Positions 47,536-57,714 of a stretch of DNA of 64,000 nt are shown piece by piece. The notes under the pieces are model-generated. The model saw only the letters and a list, made by a program, of their open reading frames with translations. It did not search any database and had not been told where the DNA came from. Source of the stretch: Fuerstiella sp. (GTDB lineage: Bacteria > Planctomycetota > Planctomycetia > Planctomycetales > Planctomycetaceae); assembly GCA_014238335.1 (NCBI GenBank), contig JABABI010000004.1, forward strand, positions 83,718 through 147,717, written 5' to 3'. Made by a program: the position numbers and the translations under genes. How positions within the stretch are numbered: position 1 is the first letter of the stretch; the number at the start of each line of letters is the position of its first letter.

Positions 47536-48412
47536 CAGACAACGCAATCAATATTGGCTCGCTCAGTCGCACGTTCGGAAAGAAGCAGGCGCTGCAGGAC
47601 GTGACGTTTTCTGTGCCGAAGGGCTCTGTTTTCGGCCTGGTGGGTGAAAACGGAGCCGGCAAGACCACGCTGCTGAAACACGTGCCTGGTCTACTAAAAG
47701 CGTCCTGAGTTTTATCAGCGTGTTTGGTCTGGCTCCGGTGCACGGGCCGTCGATGGTACTCGGAAAAATCGGCTACCTGTCGGAAGACCGTGACCTGCCG
47801 ACATGGATGCGTATCGACCAGTTGATGCATTACCGCAGCGCGTTCTATCCGAATTGGGACCACGACTACGCCAAAGAACTGGTCACGATGTTTGATCTGG
47901 TCGTCCATCAGCGAATTCGTTCGTTGTTCCGTAGCCAACTGGCGCGAGTTGGATTGTTGCCGGCGATGGCTCATCGTCCGGAACTGCAGCTACTGGACGA
48001 ACCGTGCTCCGGACTGGACCCGGTAGTACGTCGTGACATTCTGGCGGCCATTATCCGCACCGCCGCTGACGACGGCCGGACCGTTCTGTTTTCATCACAT
48101 TTGCTGGACGAGGTGCAACGGGTCCGCGACCACGTGGCGATGCTGCATGGAGGTCAATTGTTGCTGTGCGATCGTCTGGAAGCCGTTTTGACACAAAATT
48201 CACGGTGGACGATTCGACTGCCGGACAGAGTTCAGGCCGCGCCTGACATTCCCGGCAGCGTCAGGTGTCGCGGCGAAGGGCATGAATGGAGCGTTGTCTG
48301 CAATGGCCAGCACGAGCAGTTTCAACGCTGGCTGTCTGAGCACAACGGCAAGGTGATTGAGCAGGCGACACCGTCGTTGGATGAAATCTTTGTCGCTCGA
48401 GTAGGAGTCTAA
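47532..48412 (+). pseudogene. ABC transporter ATP-binding subunit, frameshifted
   Basis: From GTG 47532 the sequence reads to Walker A (LVGENGAGKTTLL) and then stops at TGA about 47705. The other frame picks up at VFGLAPVHGPSMVLGKIGYL and runs to 48412. So there is one frameshift near 47700. The ABC signature is changed to LFRSQLARVG, where LSRGQ is expected; Walker B follows as LQLLDEP. HLLDEVQRVRDHVAML completes the domain. Even without the frameshift the signature change would probably harm ATPase function. Four bases separate its stop from the next start, with the site AAAAAGG. Confidence 0.9.
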
Positions 48413-48416
48413 AAAG

Positions 48417-49069
48417 GTGAGAATCTGGAAGGCGTTGACGTGGGAGTTCCTTTCTCACGCCGTTCATCTTGCTTATGCGGCGGTTCTTGTGCCCATCATA
48501 GTACCGTGGCTGGGATGGGCGCTGACCGGATTTGTCGAGATGTCAGCCGATGGCCAGGTACATGCCGGATTTTCGTTTTACTTCAGCTACGTCGGTATTG
48601 CGTTTTTTTTTGCGGCGCGGCCGCCGGGGCCCGGCTTGTTGAAATGCCAAAGTTCGGCAGGCTGCATCCTGTGTCGTCAGAGTTGTTGGCGACGTTTTTC
48701 TGGCTTGCGCCGCCCTGCCTGATAATGCTGTTTAACGTGATCAGTCAGATGGGCTATCGAATTGTCTCTGGTTCGATATGGCCCATTCTGACGACGACGG
48801 TTTGTTTGGAAACGTTTTCCACGCTGACTTCGCTGCCTGACGCTCCGACAGCATTGCTCGACATGGAACGGACCCGTAACAGACGTATCGTGCGCCGGCT
48901 GGCCAGTGCAATCGTTGGGTTGTTTGCCCTGCTTTCGGTGTTCGCGTCACGTAGCGGCCGGAACGACTTTGAAGGCATTCTGGTATTGCTGTCTGTGTCC
49001 TCCGGATATGTCGGTTTCGCTGCCGGGGCGTGGTTGGGGGGGCGAAATATGGGAATCCAAATCGGGTGA
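48417..49069 (+). pseudogene. ABC permease-like membrane protein 1, frameshifted
   Basis: GTG 48417 (MRIWKALTWEFL) gives the first helices up to YVGIAFFFAA. The frame then leaves the family, and a second frame continues ARLVEMPKFGRLHPVSSELL, then ATFFWLAPPCLIMLFNVISQ and several helices to TGA 49069. The break is around 48615-48640. It overlaps the next gene at TGAGATG. Confidence 0.82.
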
Positions 49070-49070
49070 G

Positions 49071-49726
49071 ATGAAGTCGATTCACAGTCCGCTGCCATTT
49101 TCCGATGCGCAACTGGGGGCACTTCTGTTACGGGCATGGCTGAAGGTGACAACGATTGTCTGGCTGCTGGTCGTTGCGGCAATTCTGGGGCTGCTGGTGG
49201 TCTGCGGGGCTGTGGCCGGAATGGCGAAGATCACACAACGGATCCGCGACCTGTGGCTGGTACAACAACATCGCTGGTTCGCCATCGTTGTACTGCCAGC
49301 GGACTCATTTCTAATCGCATGGACCTTATCGGGGGTCTCAGGCAGCGTCGTGCTGACAGGCCGCAAATGGCTTGGTTTTGGGGCGATCATCGGCACCCCG
49401 ACGATCGGAGTCGTGTTTCGCGTGATTTACACGTACTTCGGCGAACCAGGCCAAAGAGTTGCATTTGCATTGCTGCTGGGCGTTGTCCTGGCGGTTGCTT
49501 GTGGTGGGACTGCCAGCGTTTATGTCCACGCCGTTGTCAGGCAGCTGCTGACGGCCAATCAGATCATTGTGTGCGGAGTCGCTGTTGTGCTGCTTTGTTG
49601 TGTAACGCGTGGGTTGCCACTCCGTCCACAATCTACTGGAAGACTTTTGGGACGGCTTTGATCTGCCTGTCCGCAGCTCTCATCGCCAGCCTGCCATCGG
49701 CACTCGCATGGAACCGGCATCGGTAA
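49071..49726 (+). pseudogene. ABC permease-like membrane protein 2, frameshifted
   Basis: ATG 49071 gives MKSIHSPLPFSDAQLGALLL and five to six helices (VTTIVWLLVVAAILGLLVVC and others). Near 49590-49625 the frame is lost; the C-terminal helix STIYWKTFGTALICLSAALI and the end ALAWNRHR sit in another frame, closing at about 49726. It is the last gene of the decayed operon. Confidence 0.78.
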
Positions 49727-49879
49727 CTTCCTGTTTAAGAAGATCGAGCACTGCATATCGCTGCAACGGAGCCTGAACACGCTTCGTTGCCAACAAAACG
49801 AGTGAGATCTGTTCCTATTTCGGCGGAGTGTTTTAGACTGCCGAAAAATAATACTCACTCCGTTTTGAAGCACAGACCC

Positions 49880-51409
49880 ATGGCCGTTTTTCTTGGCATC
49901 GATATTGGCACTAGTGGCACTAAAACTCTGGCGATGAATGAGGACGGTGCGATCCTTGCTTCCGCGACCATGGAGTACCCGCTGTACAGTCCGAAACCTG
50001 GCTGGTCAGAACAGAATCCCGCTGATTGGTGGACGGCTTCCGTCAGGAGCGTGAAGAAGGTGATGAGGGCGGCACAGCTGAAGGCCGCAGACGTCGGCGG
50101 CATCGGTTTGAGCGGGCAGATGCACGGCAGCGTGTTTCTGGACAAGTCGGGCAGCGTCATTCGCCCAGCGTTGTTGTGGAACGATCAACGCACGGCAGCG
50201 GAATGCACTGAAATCGAAAAGCTGGCGGGAGGAAGAAAGAAGCTGATCAAAATGGTCGCCAATCCGGCGTTGACCGGTTTTACGGCTCCTAAGATTCTGT
50301 GGCTGCGTAACAACGAGAAGAAGAACTTCAACAGGACCGTGCAGGTCCTGCTGCCCAAGGACTATGTGCGTTATCGTCTGACCGGAGAATTCGCAACGGA
50401 AGTCAGCGATGCGTCGGGCACTCTGCTGCTGGATGTCGTAAAACGCAGGTGGTCTAAACCACTACTTGGAAAACTGGACCTTGACGCCAGCCTTTTTCCG
50501 CGTCTGCACGAGTCCGAAGACGTGACCGGCGGACTGTCACCGATCGCGGCCAAAGCGATGGGCCTGAAGGTCGGCACACCCGTTGTTGGCGGCGGCGGAG
50601 ACCAGGCGGCCAGCGCCATCGGCAACGGTATCGTTCGCAAAGGCGTGGTGTCGGCCACGATGGGTACCAGTGGAGTTGTGTTTGCTCACAGCGACGAGGT
50701 TCAGGTCGATCCGGAGGGACGACTGCACACATTCTGCCATGCTGTACGAGGCAAGTGGCACGTGATGGGCTGCGTGTTGTCGGCTGGTGGAAGCTTGCAA
50801 TGGTTCCGCAACGAACTTTGTCAGGCCGAAGTTGCTGCCGCAAAGAAACAGAAAGTAGATCCGTATGAGTTGATTACTCAACAGGCTGCGAAAGCTCCGG
50901 CCGGTTCGGAAGGCTTGTTCTTTCTGCCGTATCTGACTGGCGAACGTACGCCACATGCTGATCCGAATGCTCGGGGCAGCTGGGTTGGCCTGAGCCTGCG
51001 GCATGGCAAGGGGCACATGGCTCGATCCGTGATGGAAGGAGCCACGTATGCGATGCGCGATTCTCTGGAAATCGCGAAGGGCATGAACATTCCCGTGAAG
51101 GAAATTCGACTTTCCGGCGGGGGAGCTCGCAGTCAGTACTGGCGACAGATGCAGGCCGATATTTATGGACAACCGGTCGTGACGATTAATGCAGAAGAGG
51201 GCCCGGCATACGGTGTTGCCCTGTTGGCGGCAGCAGGCACGGGGGCCTATAAGGATGTGGTCGAAGCTTGCAACGCGAACATTTCCGTCGTCACGAAAAC
51301 CGCCTCGAAAGCCGCAGTGAAGAAAAAATACAACGCAGCCTATCCGGTGTATCAGCAGTTGTACGCGTCACTGAAGGATGATTTCGCGAACATCCAGACG
51401 CTGGTGTGA
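49880..51409 (+). CDS. xylB: Xylulokinase (FGGY family)
   Basis: 509 residues, normal length. It phosphorylates D-xylulose with ATP, feeding the pentose phosphate pathway; cytosolic. Motifs are [16 protein letters not shown] at the N-terminus, EQNPADWW near residue 45, [23 protein letters not shown], and [14 protein letters not shown] near residue 233, which holds the catalytic Asp. [11 protein letters not shown] and [15 protein letters not shown], the FGGY ATP segments, follow. ATG 49880 is immediately before the first strand, while the longer frame from 49787 is unlike the family. It links the neighbourhood's sugar-releasing enzymes to central metabolism, though no xylose isomerase is seen here. 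Confidence 0.94.
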   Translation: MAVFLGIDIGTSGTKTLAMNEDGAILASATMEYPLYSPKPGWSEQNPADWWTASVRSVKKVMRAAQLKAADVGGIGLSGQMHGSVFLDKSGSVIRPALLWNDQRTAAECTEIEKLAGGRKKLIKMVANPALTGFTAPKILWLRNNEKKNFNRTVQVLLPKDYVRYRLTGEFATEVSDASGTLLLDVVKRRWSKPLLGKLDLDASLFPRLHESEDVTGGLSPIAAKAMGLKVGTPVVGGGGDQAASAIGNGIVRKGVVSATMGTSGVVFAHSDEVQVDPEGRLHTFCHAVRGKWHVMGCVLSAGGSLQWFRNELCQAEVAAAKKQKVDPYELITQQAAKAPAGSEGLFFLPYLTGERTPHADPNARGSWVGLSLRHGKGHMARSVMEGATYAMRDSLEIAKGMNIPVKEIRLSGGGARSQYWRQMQADIYGQPVVTINAEEGPAYGVALLAAAGTGAYKDVVEACNANISVVTKTASKAAVKKKYNAAYPVYQQLYASLKDDFANIQTLV

Positions 51410-51447
51410 TCAGGCCGTTCGCTGTGGGCGAACGTTACGTTTTGTGA

Positions 51448-52479
51448 TCAGCGATTCGGCATGCACCAGCTGGTCCATTGCTGATTCAGCCATGCAGCGT
51501 TCGGCGTGGCATCCGCGATCAGAAAACGGTAGCGGCCGTGGAACGGGTGATCTTTGTCGATCACGAATTCTCCGTCGACACACGGTGCGAAGCAGAAGTA
51601 CGGCTTGGTCGGATGCAGACGAGCGGCCTGGGGAGCTCGAAAGTTCTCTGCGTGACACAGGACGGTGATACTGACGGGTATGGCTTCAATCGTTCCTGTC
51701 AGTGAAACCCACTTCGCGTGTTCGTGATTGCCCTTGCGACGTTCAGATCCGAGATCGTTCAGGAAATCACTCGGTTCGCGTGTCTCGTCACCGCCGAATC
51801 CGTCGTCGCCGGCCTTTTTCTGCAGCCACTGCACGGGCCCGCGGAGTGCGATTCCGCCGTAGTGATATTCGCTGATGATGAATGGTGTGTCGGTCAAAGC
51901 AGTCTGTGTTGTCTCCAGATCGAAGCAGTGATAGGTGCCATCCGTCGGATAGGCGGAGATCTTCCAGCGTTCCCGCAGGACGTCGACTCTTGGTTCCTGC
52001 ACTGCCTGATGCACGAGGTCCACCTCGAATCCAGTTACGTTGTTGTCGCTGAACTTTGATATCACACGTTCATGGAGAACTCGTCCGGTGCCGCCGGCCA
52101 GGTTCCAGAAGTCGACATCACGATCATTCCATTTTGTGCGCACCCACGCCGAAAAAATCCCATGCTGATGCGGATGATCGAATGGAAATGTTGCCGTGAC
52201 GACCTTACCGGCGGGCGATGTCACCGGGTGCAGGAATCCGCTGCGGCGATAGGTTGGATCAATCCCGTCCGGCACAGGTGGCGACTGCTTGTTGTACACG
52301 AGCACGTTCCGGCCACCCTGAGTTATCGTGAGCGCGGAGTCGATCTCGGTCAGTGTCAGCCGTGTTGATGTCGTATTCTTTTGATCAGGTGTCTGATCTG
52401 CAGGTAATGTGTCTGCTCGAAGACACAGCAACAGAATGCTGATAAATGCGATGAGATTCGTGCGATGGCAGGTATTCAT
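51448..52479 (-). CDS. Secreted DUF6807 (PmoA-like) protein
   Basis: 343 residues with a signal peptide (hydrophobic stretch about 8-20). The body reads GGRNVLVYNKQSPPVPDGID, then YRRSGFLHPVTSP, TFPFDHPHQHGIFSAWVRTK with its histidines, FWNLAGGTG, EYHYGGIALRGP, HAKWVSLTG and PYFCFAPCVDGEFVIDKDHP. These are the signature segments of DUF6807, annotated 'methane oxygenase PmoA family' in planctomycetes although not related to the real methane enzyme. The role is unknown; the fold is beta-rich and sugar-binding-like. Start at ATG 52479 before the signal peptide. It is convergent with xylB and divergent from the PhzF gene. Confidence 0.88.
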   Translation of the reverse strand: MNTCHRTNLIAFISILLLCLRADTLPADQTPDQKNTTSTRLTLTEIDSALTITQGGRNVLVYNKQSPPVPDGIDPTYRRSGFLHPVTSPAGKVVTATFPFDHPHQHGIFSAWVRTKWNDRDVDFWNLAGGTGRVLHERVISKFSDNNVTGFEVDLVHQAVQEPRVDVLRERWKISAYPTDGTYHCFDLETTQTALTDTPFIISEYHYGGIALRGPVQWLQKKAGDDGFGGDETREPSDFLNDLGSERRKGNHEHAKWVSLTGTIEAIPVSITVLCHAENFRAPQAARLHPTKPYFCFAPCVDGEFVIDKDHPFHGRYRFLIADATPNAAWLNQQWTSWCMPNR

Positions 52480-52685
52480 GTCAGATCCGTCAGAGGTTGC
52501 CCAAGAGTGACCGTGCAGCCGACGTTCCGTCAACGGGAGCTGGTGTTTGTGCGACCATGCCGGCTGCTGACAATTTCACCAAAATCACAGTTGGATTGCG
52601 AACGGCCTGGTCAAATCGTTGTCATCATGGAGACTGCGTGGTTCACGATGGTCGCCTCTCCCACTACTTGTTTGTCGCTCAGCCT

Positions 52686-53498
52686 ATGTCTCTGCCGGTC
52701 TTCCAGATTGATGCATTTGCGGAACGGCCGTTTACCGGAAACCCGGCGGCCGTCGTGATTCTTGCCGCCGCACGCCAAAGTCACTGGATGCAATCCGTGG
52801 CCGCTGAAATGAATCTTGCCGAAACGGCCTTCGTTCGCGAGCTGAGTTCAAACCGATTCGAACTTCGCTGGTTTACGCCGTTGACGGAGGTTGACCTGTG
52901 CGGTCACGCCACGCTGGCTGCCACACACGCGCTGTGGGAATCGGGCACTGTGCAGAACCGATCGGACATCTGTTTTGAATCTCGAAGTGGCGAGCTGAAC
53001 GTGAAATCGTTAGGTACGTCGATTGAACTCAACTTCCCGTTGACGCCGGCTGACGAATGTGCCGCTCCCGACGGACTGCTGGAGAGTCTGCATGTCGACG
53101 GCCACACCATTCCGGTGACTTATGTTGGACGGAGTAAGTTCGATTACCTGATCGAACTTCCGAAATCGCAACACGTCCAGCACTTGCAACCGGATTTTCC
53201 GAAATTGAAACAGGTCGACGTTCGAGGAACTATCGTGACGTCTCTGGCGCCTGCTGAATCCGGATTCGATTTTGTGTCCCGTTACTTTGCGCCAGCAGCG
53301 GGAATTGATGAAGACCCTGTGACGGGGTCGGCCCACTGCTGTCTGGCCGATCATTGGGGCCAGCGACTGGGGAAAAGCGAGTTGGTCGGCTACCAGGCTT
53401 CCACTCGAGGCGGGACCGTGGAAATGGAAATCGTCGCAGACCGAATTCTGTTACGAGGACAGGCGGTCACAATTTTTCGCGGCACTCTGGAGGCGTAG
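52686..53498 (+). CDS. PhzF-family isomerase-like protein
   Basis: 270 residues. VFQIDAFAERPFTGNPAAVV opens it, then MNLAETAFV with the family's catalytic-type Glu, FTPLTEVDLCGHATLAATHA, and DEDPVTGSAHCCLADHWGQR. The order and the two-fold symmetric layout match the PhzF/diaminopimelate-epimerase superfamily. Only some members make phenazines, and there is no phz neighbour here, so I would not assign a pathway. Start at ATG 52686, right before the conserved first strand. Confidence 0.92.
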   Translation: MSLPVFQIDAFAERPFTGNPAAVVILAAARQSHWMQSVAAEMNLAETAFVRELSSNRFELRWFTPLTEVDLCGHATLAATHALWESGTVQNRSDICFESRSGELNVKSLGTSIELNFPLTPADECAAPDGLLESLHVDGHTIPVTYVGRSKFDYLIELPKSQHVQHLQPDFPKLKQVDVRGTIVTSLAPAESGFDFVSRYFAPAAGIDEDPVTGSAHCCLADHWGQRLGKSELVGYQASTRGGTVEMEIVADRILLRGQAVTIFRGTLEA

Positions 53499-53538
53499 AC
53501 GTAGCTCTGCAACGCAACATCAGCCTGTGAAACCGACG

Positions 53539-55209
53539 CTACTTTTCCCGTTTCGCCAGACTCGCTTCGCGCTGTATCAGGAATTCGTGTGACAATTGGA
53601 TCGCTCGCTGTCGGTCGGCTGCGTCGTAGTCCCAGAACTCCTGCACGATTTCTTCGCACTTTGGATAGTGCGAACCATCGTCACCGACGTCTTTACGCAG
53701 TTGTGCGAATTGCTTCTTCAGTCTTGTGCGGACATCACGGTATGCGGGATCGTCGTAGACGTTGTTCAGTTCGTCAGGATCTTTGACCAGGTCATACAAT
53801 TCCCACGCTGGTGGTGTCAGATCGGCGCCCTGGTAGTTACAGCCATAGAAGTAAATTAGTTTATGAGTCTTTGTGCGCATGGCCATTTCGCCAGGATTGT
53901 CGTGGTGAGCCATATGCATCCAGTACCGGTAGTAGGTTGCCTGCTTCCAGCCTTCCGGTTCTGTTCCGGTTTCACAGATGCTGCGGAATGAACGTCCCTG
54001 CACGGATGCCGGAATTTCAGCACCGGCAAAGTCCAGCATCAGAGCCGGGTAGTCGACGTTCTCCACAATGGCGTTGCTGCGGATGCCAGGCGCAATGGTC
54101 TTGGGGTAGCGGACGATGAAGGGCATTCGTTCAGATTGATCGTACGCCCAGCGTTTGTCCTGGTAGTCTTTTTCGCCAAGCCAGAAACCCTGATCGCCGG
54201 TATAGATGATGACGGTGTTGTCATACAGTCCTTCCGACTTCAGGTAATCGAACAGTCGTTTCAGGTTGTCATCCACGCCCTTAACGCAGCGCAGATACTT
54301 CTTGAGATATGCCTGATAGGCCAGGCGTTTGATGTCGTCGTCGGAAAGATTCAGGTCCTTGTGATCCCACTTGAATTCCTGTGGGAACTTTCCGGGCAGA
54401 TCTGCTGCATAGCTGCGACGAGGATTGCGTCGACCGATCGACGTTCCGATGTGGGGCACCAGTTCGTCGTTGTGACCTCGTGTTGCAATCGATCCCCAGG
54501 TGTCCGGCATTTCCCACAGCGTAGCCGGTTCAGGAATATCGACATCGGCCAGATACGTGTCGTAGCGCGGCGCACTTTCGAAGTAGTCGTGTGGAGCTTT
54601 GAACTGGTGGCAAAGAAAGAACGGCTTGTCGGGATCGCGATGTTTCCTGAACCACTCCAGCGTGGAATCCGTGATCGCATCGGACGAATGCATACCCTTG
54701 TGGGTCACGACATTCTTCGGCCAGGGTTGATCGCCCTGAATTCGGAATTCTGTGTTGAAGTATTTTCCCTGGCCGGGCAGCACTTTGTAGTAGTCAAAGC
54801 CTGGTTCGGTCTTCAGGTGCCACTTGCCGACAATCGCCGTCTGGTACCCCCCCCTGCTCATCTGAATAGGCAGCGTCTGTCGGTCTGGTGCGATGCGTCC
54901 GCCCAGATCGAAGACCCCATTGACGTGGTCATACTGACCTGTGATCACGCAGGCTCGTGAAGGCGTACAGATGGCGTTAGTGCAGAACGCGTTGTCGAAG
55001 CAAATGCCTTCGGCTGCCAGTGTGTCGATTGTCGGCGTGGGATCCAGAGTCTTCAGCAGAGTTGCGAAAGCCCCAACCGCCTGCGCCGTGTGATCGTCCG
55101 ACATGATGAACAGAATGTTCGGCCTGTCAGCAGCGTTAGCTGAGGGAATAACGTCTGTCGGAATCGCTGTGACCATCATCATCACCAGTATCGCTGCAGT
55201 CTTGAGCAT
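53539..55209 (-). CDS. Secreted sulfatase (S1 family)
   Basis: 556 residues. The signal peptide ends near PSANAADRP. NILFIMSDDHTAQAVGAF gives metal ligands, and the formylglycine motif CTPSR (AICTPSRACVITGQY) is near residue 80. QTAIVGKWHLK, PFFLCHQFKAPHDYF and VIIYTGDQGFWLGE complete the site. It is more like the planctomycete group whose relatives act on glycosaminoglycan- or fucan-type sulfates, but the substrate is not readable. It belongs to a different subfamily from the sulfatase at 33.7 kb. A double-DUF1080 gene precedes it on the same strand, about 190 bases away. Confidence 0.94.
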   Translation of the reverse strand: MLKTAAILVMMMVTAIPTDVIPSANAADRPNILFIMSDDHTAQAVGAFATLLKTLDPTPTIDTLAAEGICFDNAFCTNAICTPSRACVITGQYDHVNGVFDLGGRIAPDRQTLPIQMSRGGYQTAIVGKWHLKTEPGFDYYKVLPGQGKYFNTEFRIQGDQPWPKNVVTHKGMHSSDAITDSTLEWFRKHRDPDKPFFLCHQFKAPHDYFESAPRYDTYLADVDIPEPATLWEMPDTWGSIATRGHNDELVPHIGTSIGRRNPRRSYAADLPGKFPQEFKWDHKDLNLSDDDIKRLAYQAYLKKYLRCVKGVDDNLKRLFDYLKSEGLYDNTVIIYTGDQGFWLGEKDYQDKRWAYDQSERMPFIVRYPKTIAPGIRSNAIVENVDYPALMLDFAGAEIPASVQGRSFRSICETGTEPEGWKQATYYRYWMHMAHHDNPGEMAMRTKTHKLIYFYGCNYQGADLTPPAWELYDLVKDPDELNNVYDDPAYRDVRTRLKKQFAQLRKDVGDDGSHYPKCEEIVQEFWDYDAADRQRAIQLSHEFLIQREASLAKREK

Positions 55210-55398
55210 TAGGTTCCTGATATCTGTCGGTTCTGAGGTGCGAGATTTCCATCCGCCTCTGGTTTAGGTGTGACGTTGATTCCTTTGGTGAAACGCTGCG
55301 GCGTCCAAAACGCAGGATTCGAAGATCGCGCGCAGAGAAGTTTCAAGAACACCCGCTCCCAGGCTGGTGCCCGGGATCAGGAGAATGCGTGTGCGAAG

Positions 55399-56733
55399 TT
55401 ACTCGGCCTTCTTCTTCGGTGGCGGAGCCAGCTCTTTGATACTCACGTTTCGGAATTCAACCGGGTCATTGTGACCGGCGAATCCAAAGAAGCCGCTGGT
55501 GCGATCTTTTCCCGGGTGAGGTCGTTCGGCCATGAATTCGGTCACTTTTGACAGGTCAGCGTCAAGTATCAGGCTGCCGTTCAGTTCCACTTTGATAGTG
55601 CTGCCGTCTACGGTGACCTGCTGGAAATTCCACTGCCCGGTTTTGCGCAGAAACCCTCGGTGTGCGGCAACCATTCCATAGGCGCTGCCATGGTACTGAC
55701 GTGCGTCAAGCCCTGCGTACTTTTCATGTTCCGAATCGAGCACCTGCAGTTCACACACCGCAGCGTACGCCGGGTCACCATCGCCGGGCGAACGAATGGC
55801 CAGTCCGTTGTTTCCACCGGCGGGAAGCTTGAATTCCAGTCGGACAACAAAGTTGTTGTATTCTTTCTCTGTCAGCAGTTGCCCGCCATGGCCGGCTTTG
55901 CACCGGATAGCGCCGTCGACAACTTCATAATTCTCCAAAGCGCCCTGCCAGCCGGTTAGATCCTTGCCGTTGAATAATCGCTGGAACGCCTGCTGCTGAT
56001 GACCGGACAGAAGCTGATTCGCTTCGTCCGGCGTGATTTCACGGACGTACAGATTTTTCCAGCGGATCTCTCCCCCGTGCGTCTGCAATTCGATCGGCCC
56101 CTTCGCAAACAATGGGGCTTTGCGATCGAAGTAATTTTCCATGATCGCATTGTCCACCAGCAACTGACCGTTCATCCAGACCGTTGTTCGAGCTCCCAGC
56201 TGGCGAATTCGAAAAGTGTTCCATTCGCCGAATGGATTGTCGGCCAGTACGAAAGGATTTTTTCCGGGGGCTCCGGCACTGTTGTTCCACAGTCCTCCAC
56301 TGCCCCGGTCAGAATCGATCCCGAATTTACCGGGATCCGTGTAGTCCCAGATCTGAACTTGTGGTGTGCCCTTCAAATAGATTCCGCTGTCAGCGCGAGG
56401 CACGGTCTTGTAATCAATCAGGAATTCGTAGTCACCAAATTCGTCATTCGTGACGAGGTACGCACCGTGGCCATCGTTAACGAGTTCTCCGTTTTCGACC
56501 GTCCAGTGATTTTTTGCGTCCTCTGTCCATTCGCTGATCTTCGCCGCACGGTCCTGATCAGACATCTCGGCCAGTTTTCGCGGGTCGAAGTGCGGTCTGC
56601 CCTGCCAGCCATCCAGGTCCTGACCGTTAAATAATGGGCGAAACCCTTCCGGTGCCTCAGCTGCGTGAGTCACTGGCAGCAGGACGCCGAAGATAGAAAC
56701 CAGACAGAACATTCCGAGGCGGCACGTGAACAT
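55399..56733 (-). CDS. Secreted double-DUF1080 (3-keto-disaccharide hydrolase-like) protein
   Basis: 444 residues. The signal peptide ends around VTHAAEA. Two DUF1080 domains follow, at about 27-230 and about 245-435. Each starts with the FRPLFNGQDLDGWQG / FQRLFNGKDLTGWQG strand. The first has DYEFLIDYKTVPRADSGIYL and GEWNTFRIRQLGARTTVWMN; the second has NNFVVRLEFKLPAGGNNGLA and WNFQQVTVDGSTIKVELNG. DUF1080 proteins are concanavalin-like, and some cleave 3-keto-glycosides. Which domain is active cannot be told. Start at ATG 56733 before the signal peptide; the 56790 frame is not supported. Confidence 0.9.
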   Translation of the reverse strand: MFTCRLGMFCLVSIFGVLLPVTHAAEAPEGFRPLFNGQDLDGWQGRPHFDPRKLAEMSDQDRAAKISEWTEDAKNHWTVENGELVNDGHGAYLVTNDEFGDYEFLIDYKTVPRADSGIYLKGTPQVQIWDYTDPGKFGIDSDRGSGGLWNNSAGAPGKNPFVLADNPFGEWNTFRIRQLGARTTVWMNGQLLVDNAIMENYFDRKAPLFAKGPIELQTHGGEIRWKNLYVREITPDEANQLLSGHQQQAFQRLFNGKDLTGWQGALENYEVVDGAIRCKAGHGGQLLTEKEYNNFVVRLEFKLPAGGNNGLAIRSPGDGDPAYAAVCELQVLDSEHEKYAGLDARQYHGSAYGMVAAHRGFLRKTGQWNFQQVTVDGSTIKVELNGSLILDADLSKVTEFMAERPHPGKDRTSGFFGFAGHNDPVEFRNVSIKELAPPPKKKAE

Positions 56734-57037
56734 TGAGAAGATTCTCCGGAGCGGTAGGAGGTCAATCGGACGAAGGTGAGCAACCTGCATAGGTTACGAA
56801 GAAACTGGGGAAAAACAATGGCCCCAGCAGCCGTTACGCCACCCCATCTCCTTCCGAAACACGGCCAAGCGGTGCAGAATAGATGCACGTCCCTAGATTC
56901 GGCACAATGCCGAATCCAGGCTCATCGCAACGACTTGCAGATGTTTTGTGATCCGCAGGGGCGAATTCACGTTATGACGGAGGTTTCCGGGCTGACGAGT
57001 CTGGATAATCACGAAGCACTGGCATAAAGGAAATTAC

Positions 57038-57661
57038 GTGGAACGGTTCATTGAAAGCTGCTTTTCGTGGCCCTCGTGGCCAGCGTCGATGCTGCTGTTG
57101 TGTGTCTGCGTCTACTGGATGTTGATGATTGTTGGCGCGGTGGACCTGGACTTTCTGGATATCGATGTGGATCTGGATCTCGACATTGACGTCGACGCCG
57201 ACCCATCAATCCTGGAGTTCGGATTTATTCCGCTGAAGTTCCTGAACGTCGGCAGTGTGCCCACGATGGTGTGGGGGAGCATTTTTGCGTTGGTGGGCTG
57301 GATGGTGTCGCGACTGTGGAACAGTCCGTTGCCCCATCCGTCATTTGAGTGGACCAGCGATTCGCTGGCGATCATACGTGACTTCGGAGTGGCCGCGATG
57401 TTGACAAAGGTGATCACACAGCCGATGCGTGGTCGCTTTGACCCGGTGGAACCAAACAAAGCGGAAGACCTTATTGGTAAGACATGCATTGTCACGACCA
57501 GTGAAGTCACAGAGACATTTGGAGAGGCGGAGTTTGCGACGGAAGGTGCCCCCCTGCGACTTAAGGTCCGCAACGGCAAAGGGGACATCAGCAGCGGGGA
57601 CACAGTGTTGATCACATACTTTCGCAGTGAAACGAACGAGTATCTTGTAGAACGAATGTAA
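57038..57661 (+). CDS. NfeD-like / YqiJ-type membrane protein with OB fold
   Basis: 207 residues. GTG 57038 follows AAAGGA. The first helix (WPASMLLLCVCVYWMLMIVG) is followed by an acidic DxD-rich strip (DLDFLDIDVDLDLDIDVDAD), then two more helices (MVWGSIFALVGWMVSRLW and the next). The C-terminal OB-type domain is GKTCIVTTSEVTETFGEAEF, then RLKVRNGKGDISSGD and VLITYF. NfeD-type proteins pair with SPFH/flotillin proteins, and the flotillin-like gene follows after a 175-base gap holding an inverted repeat. The acidic strip is typical of the YqiJ group and may face the periplasm and bind cations. Confidence 0.85.
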   Translation: MERFIESCFSWPSWPASMLLLCVCVYWMLMIVGAVDLDFLDIDVDLDLDIDVDADPSILEFGFIPLKFLNVGSVPTMVWGSIFALVGWMVSRLWNSPLPHPSFEWTSDSLAIIRDFGVAAMLTKVITQPMRGRFDPVEPNKAEDLIGKTCIVTTSEVTETFGEAEFATEGAPLRLKVRNGKGDISSGDTVLITYFRSETNEYLVERM

Positions 57662-57714
57662 GTTGTTGTCCGCGTCGGCTGCAGAGTTCAACCGATCGGC
57701 AGGTCATCAGAATA

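Noticed and set aside
47200..49726. Sequencing error as the cause of the broken operon
   Set aside because: The lesions include nonsense substitutions, a clean codon-multiple deletion and a changed ABC signature, and the flanking genes are intact over long lengths. Raw reads would still be the final check.
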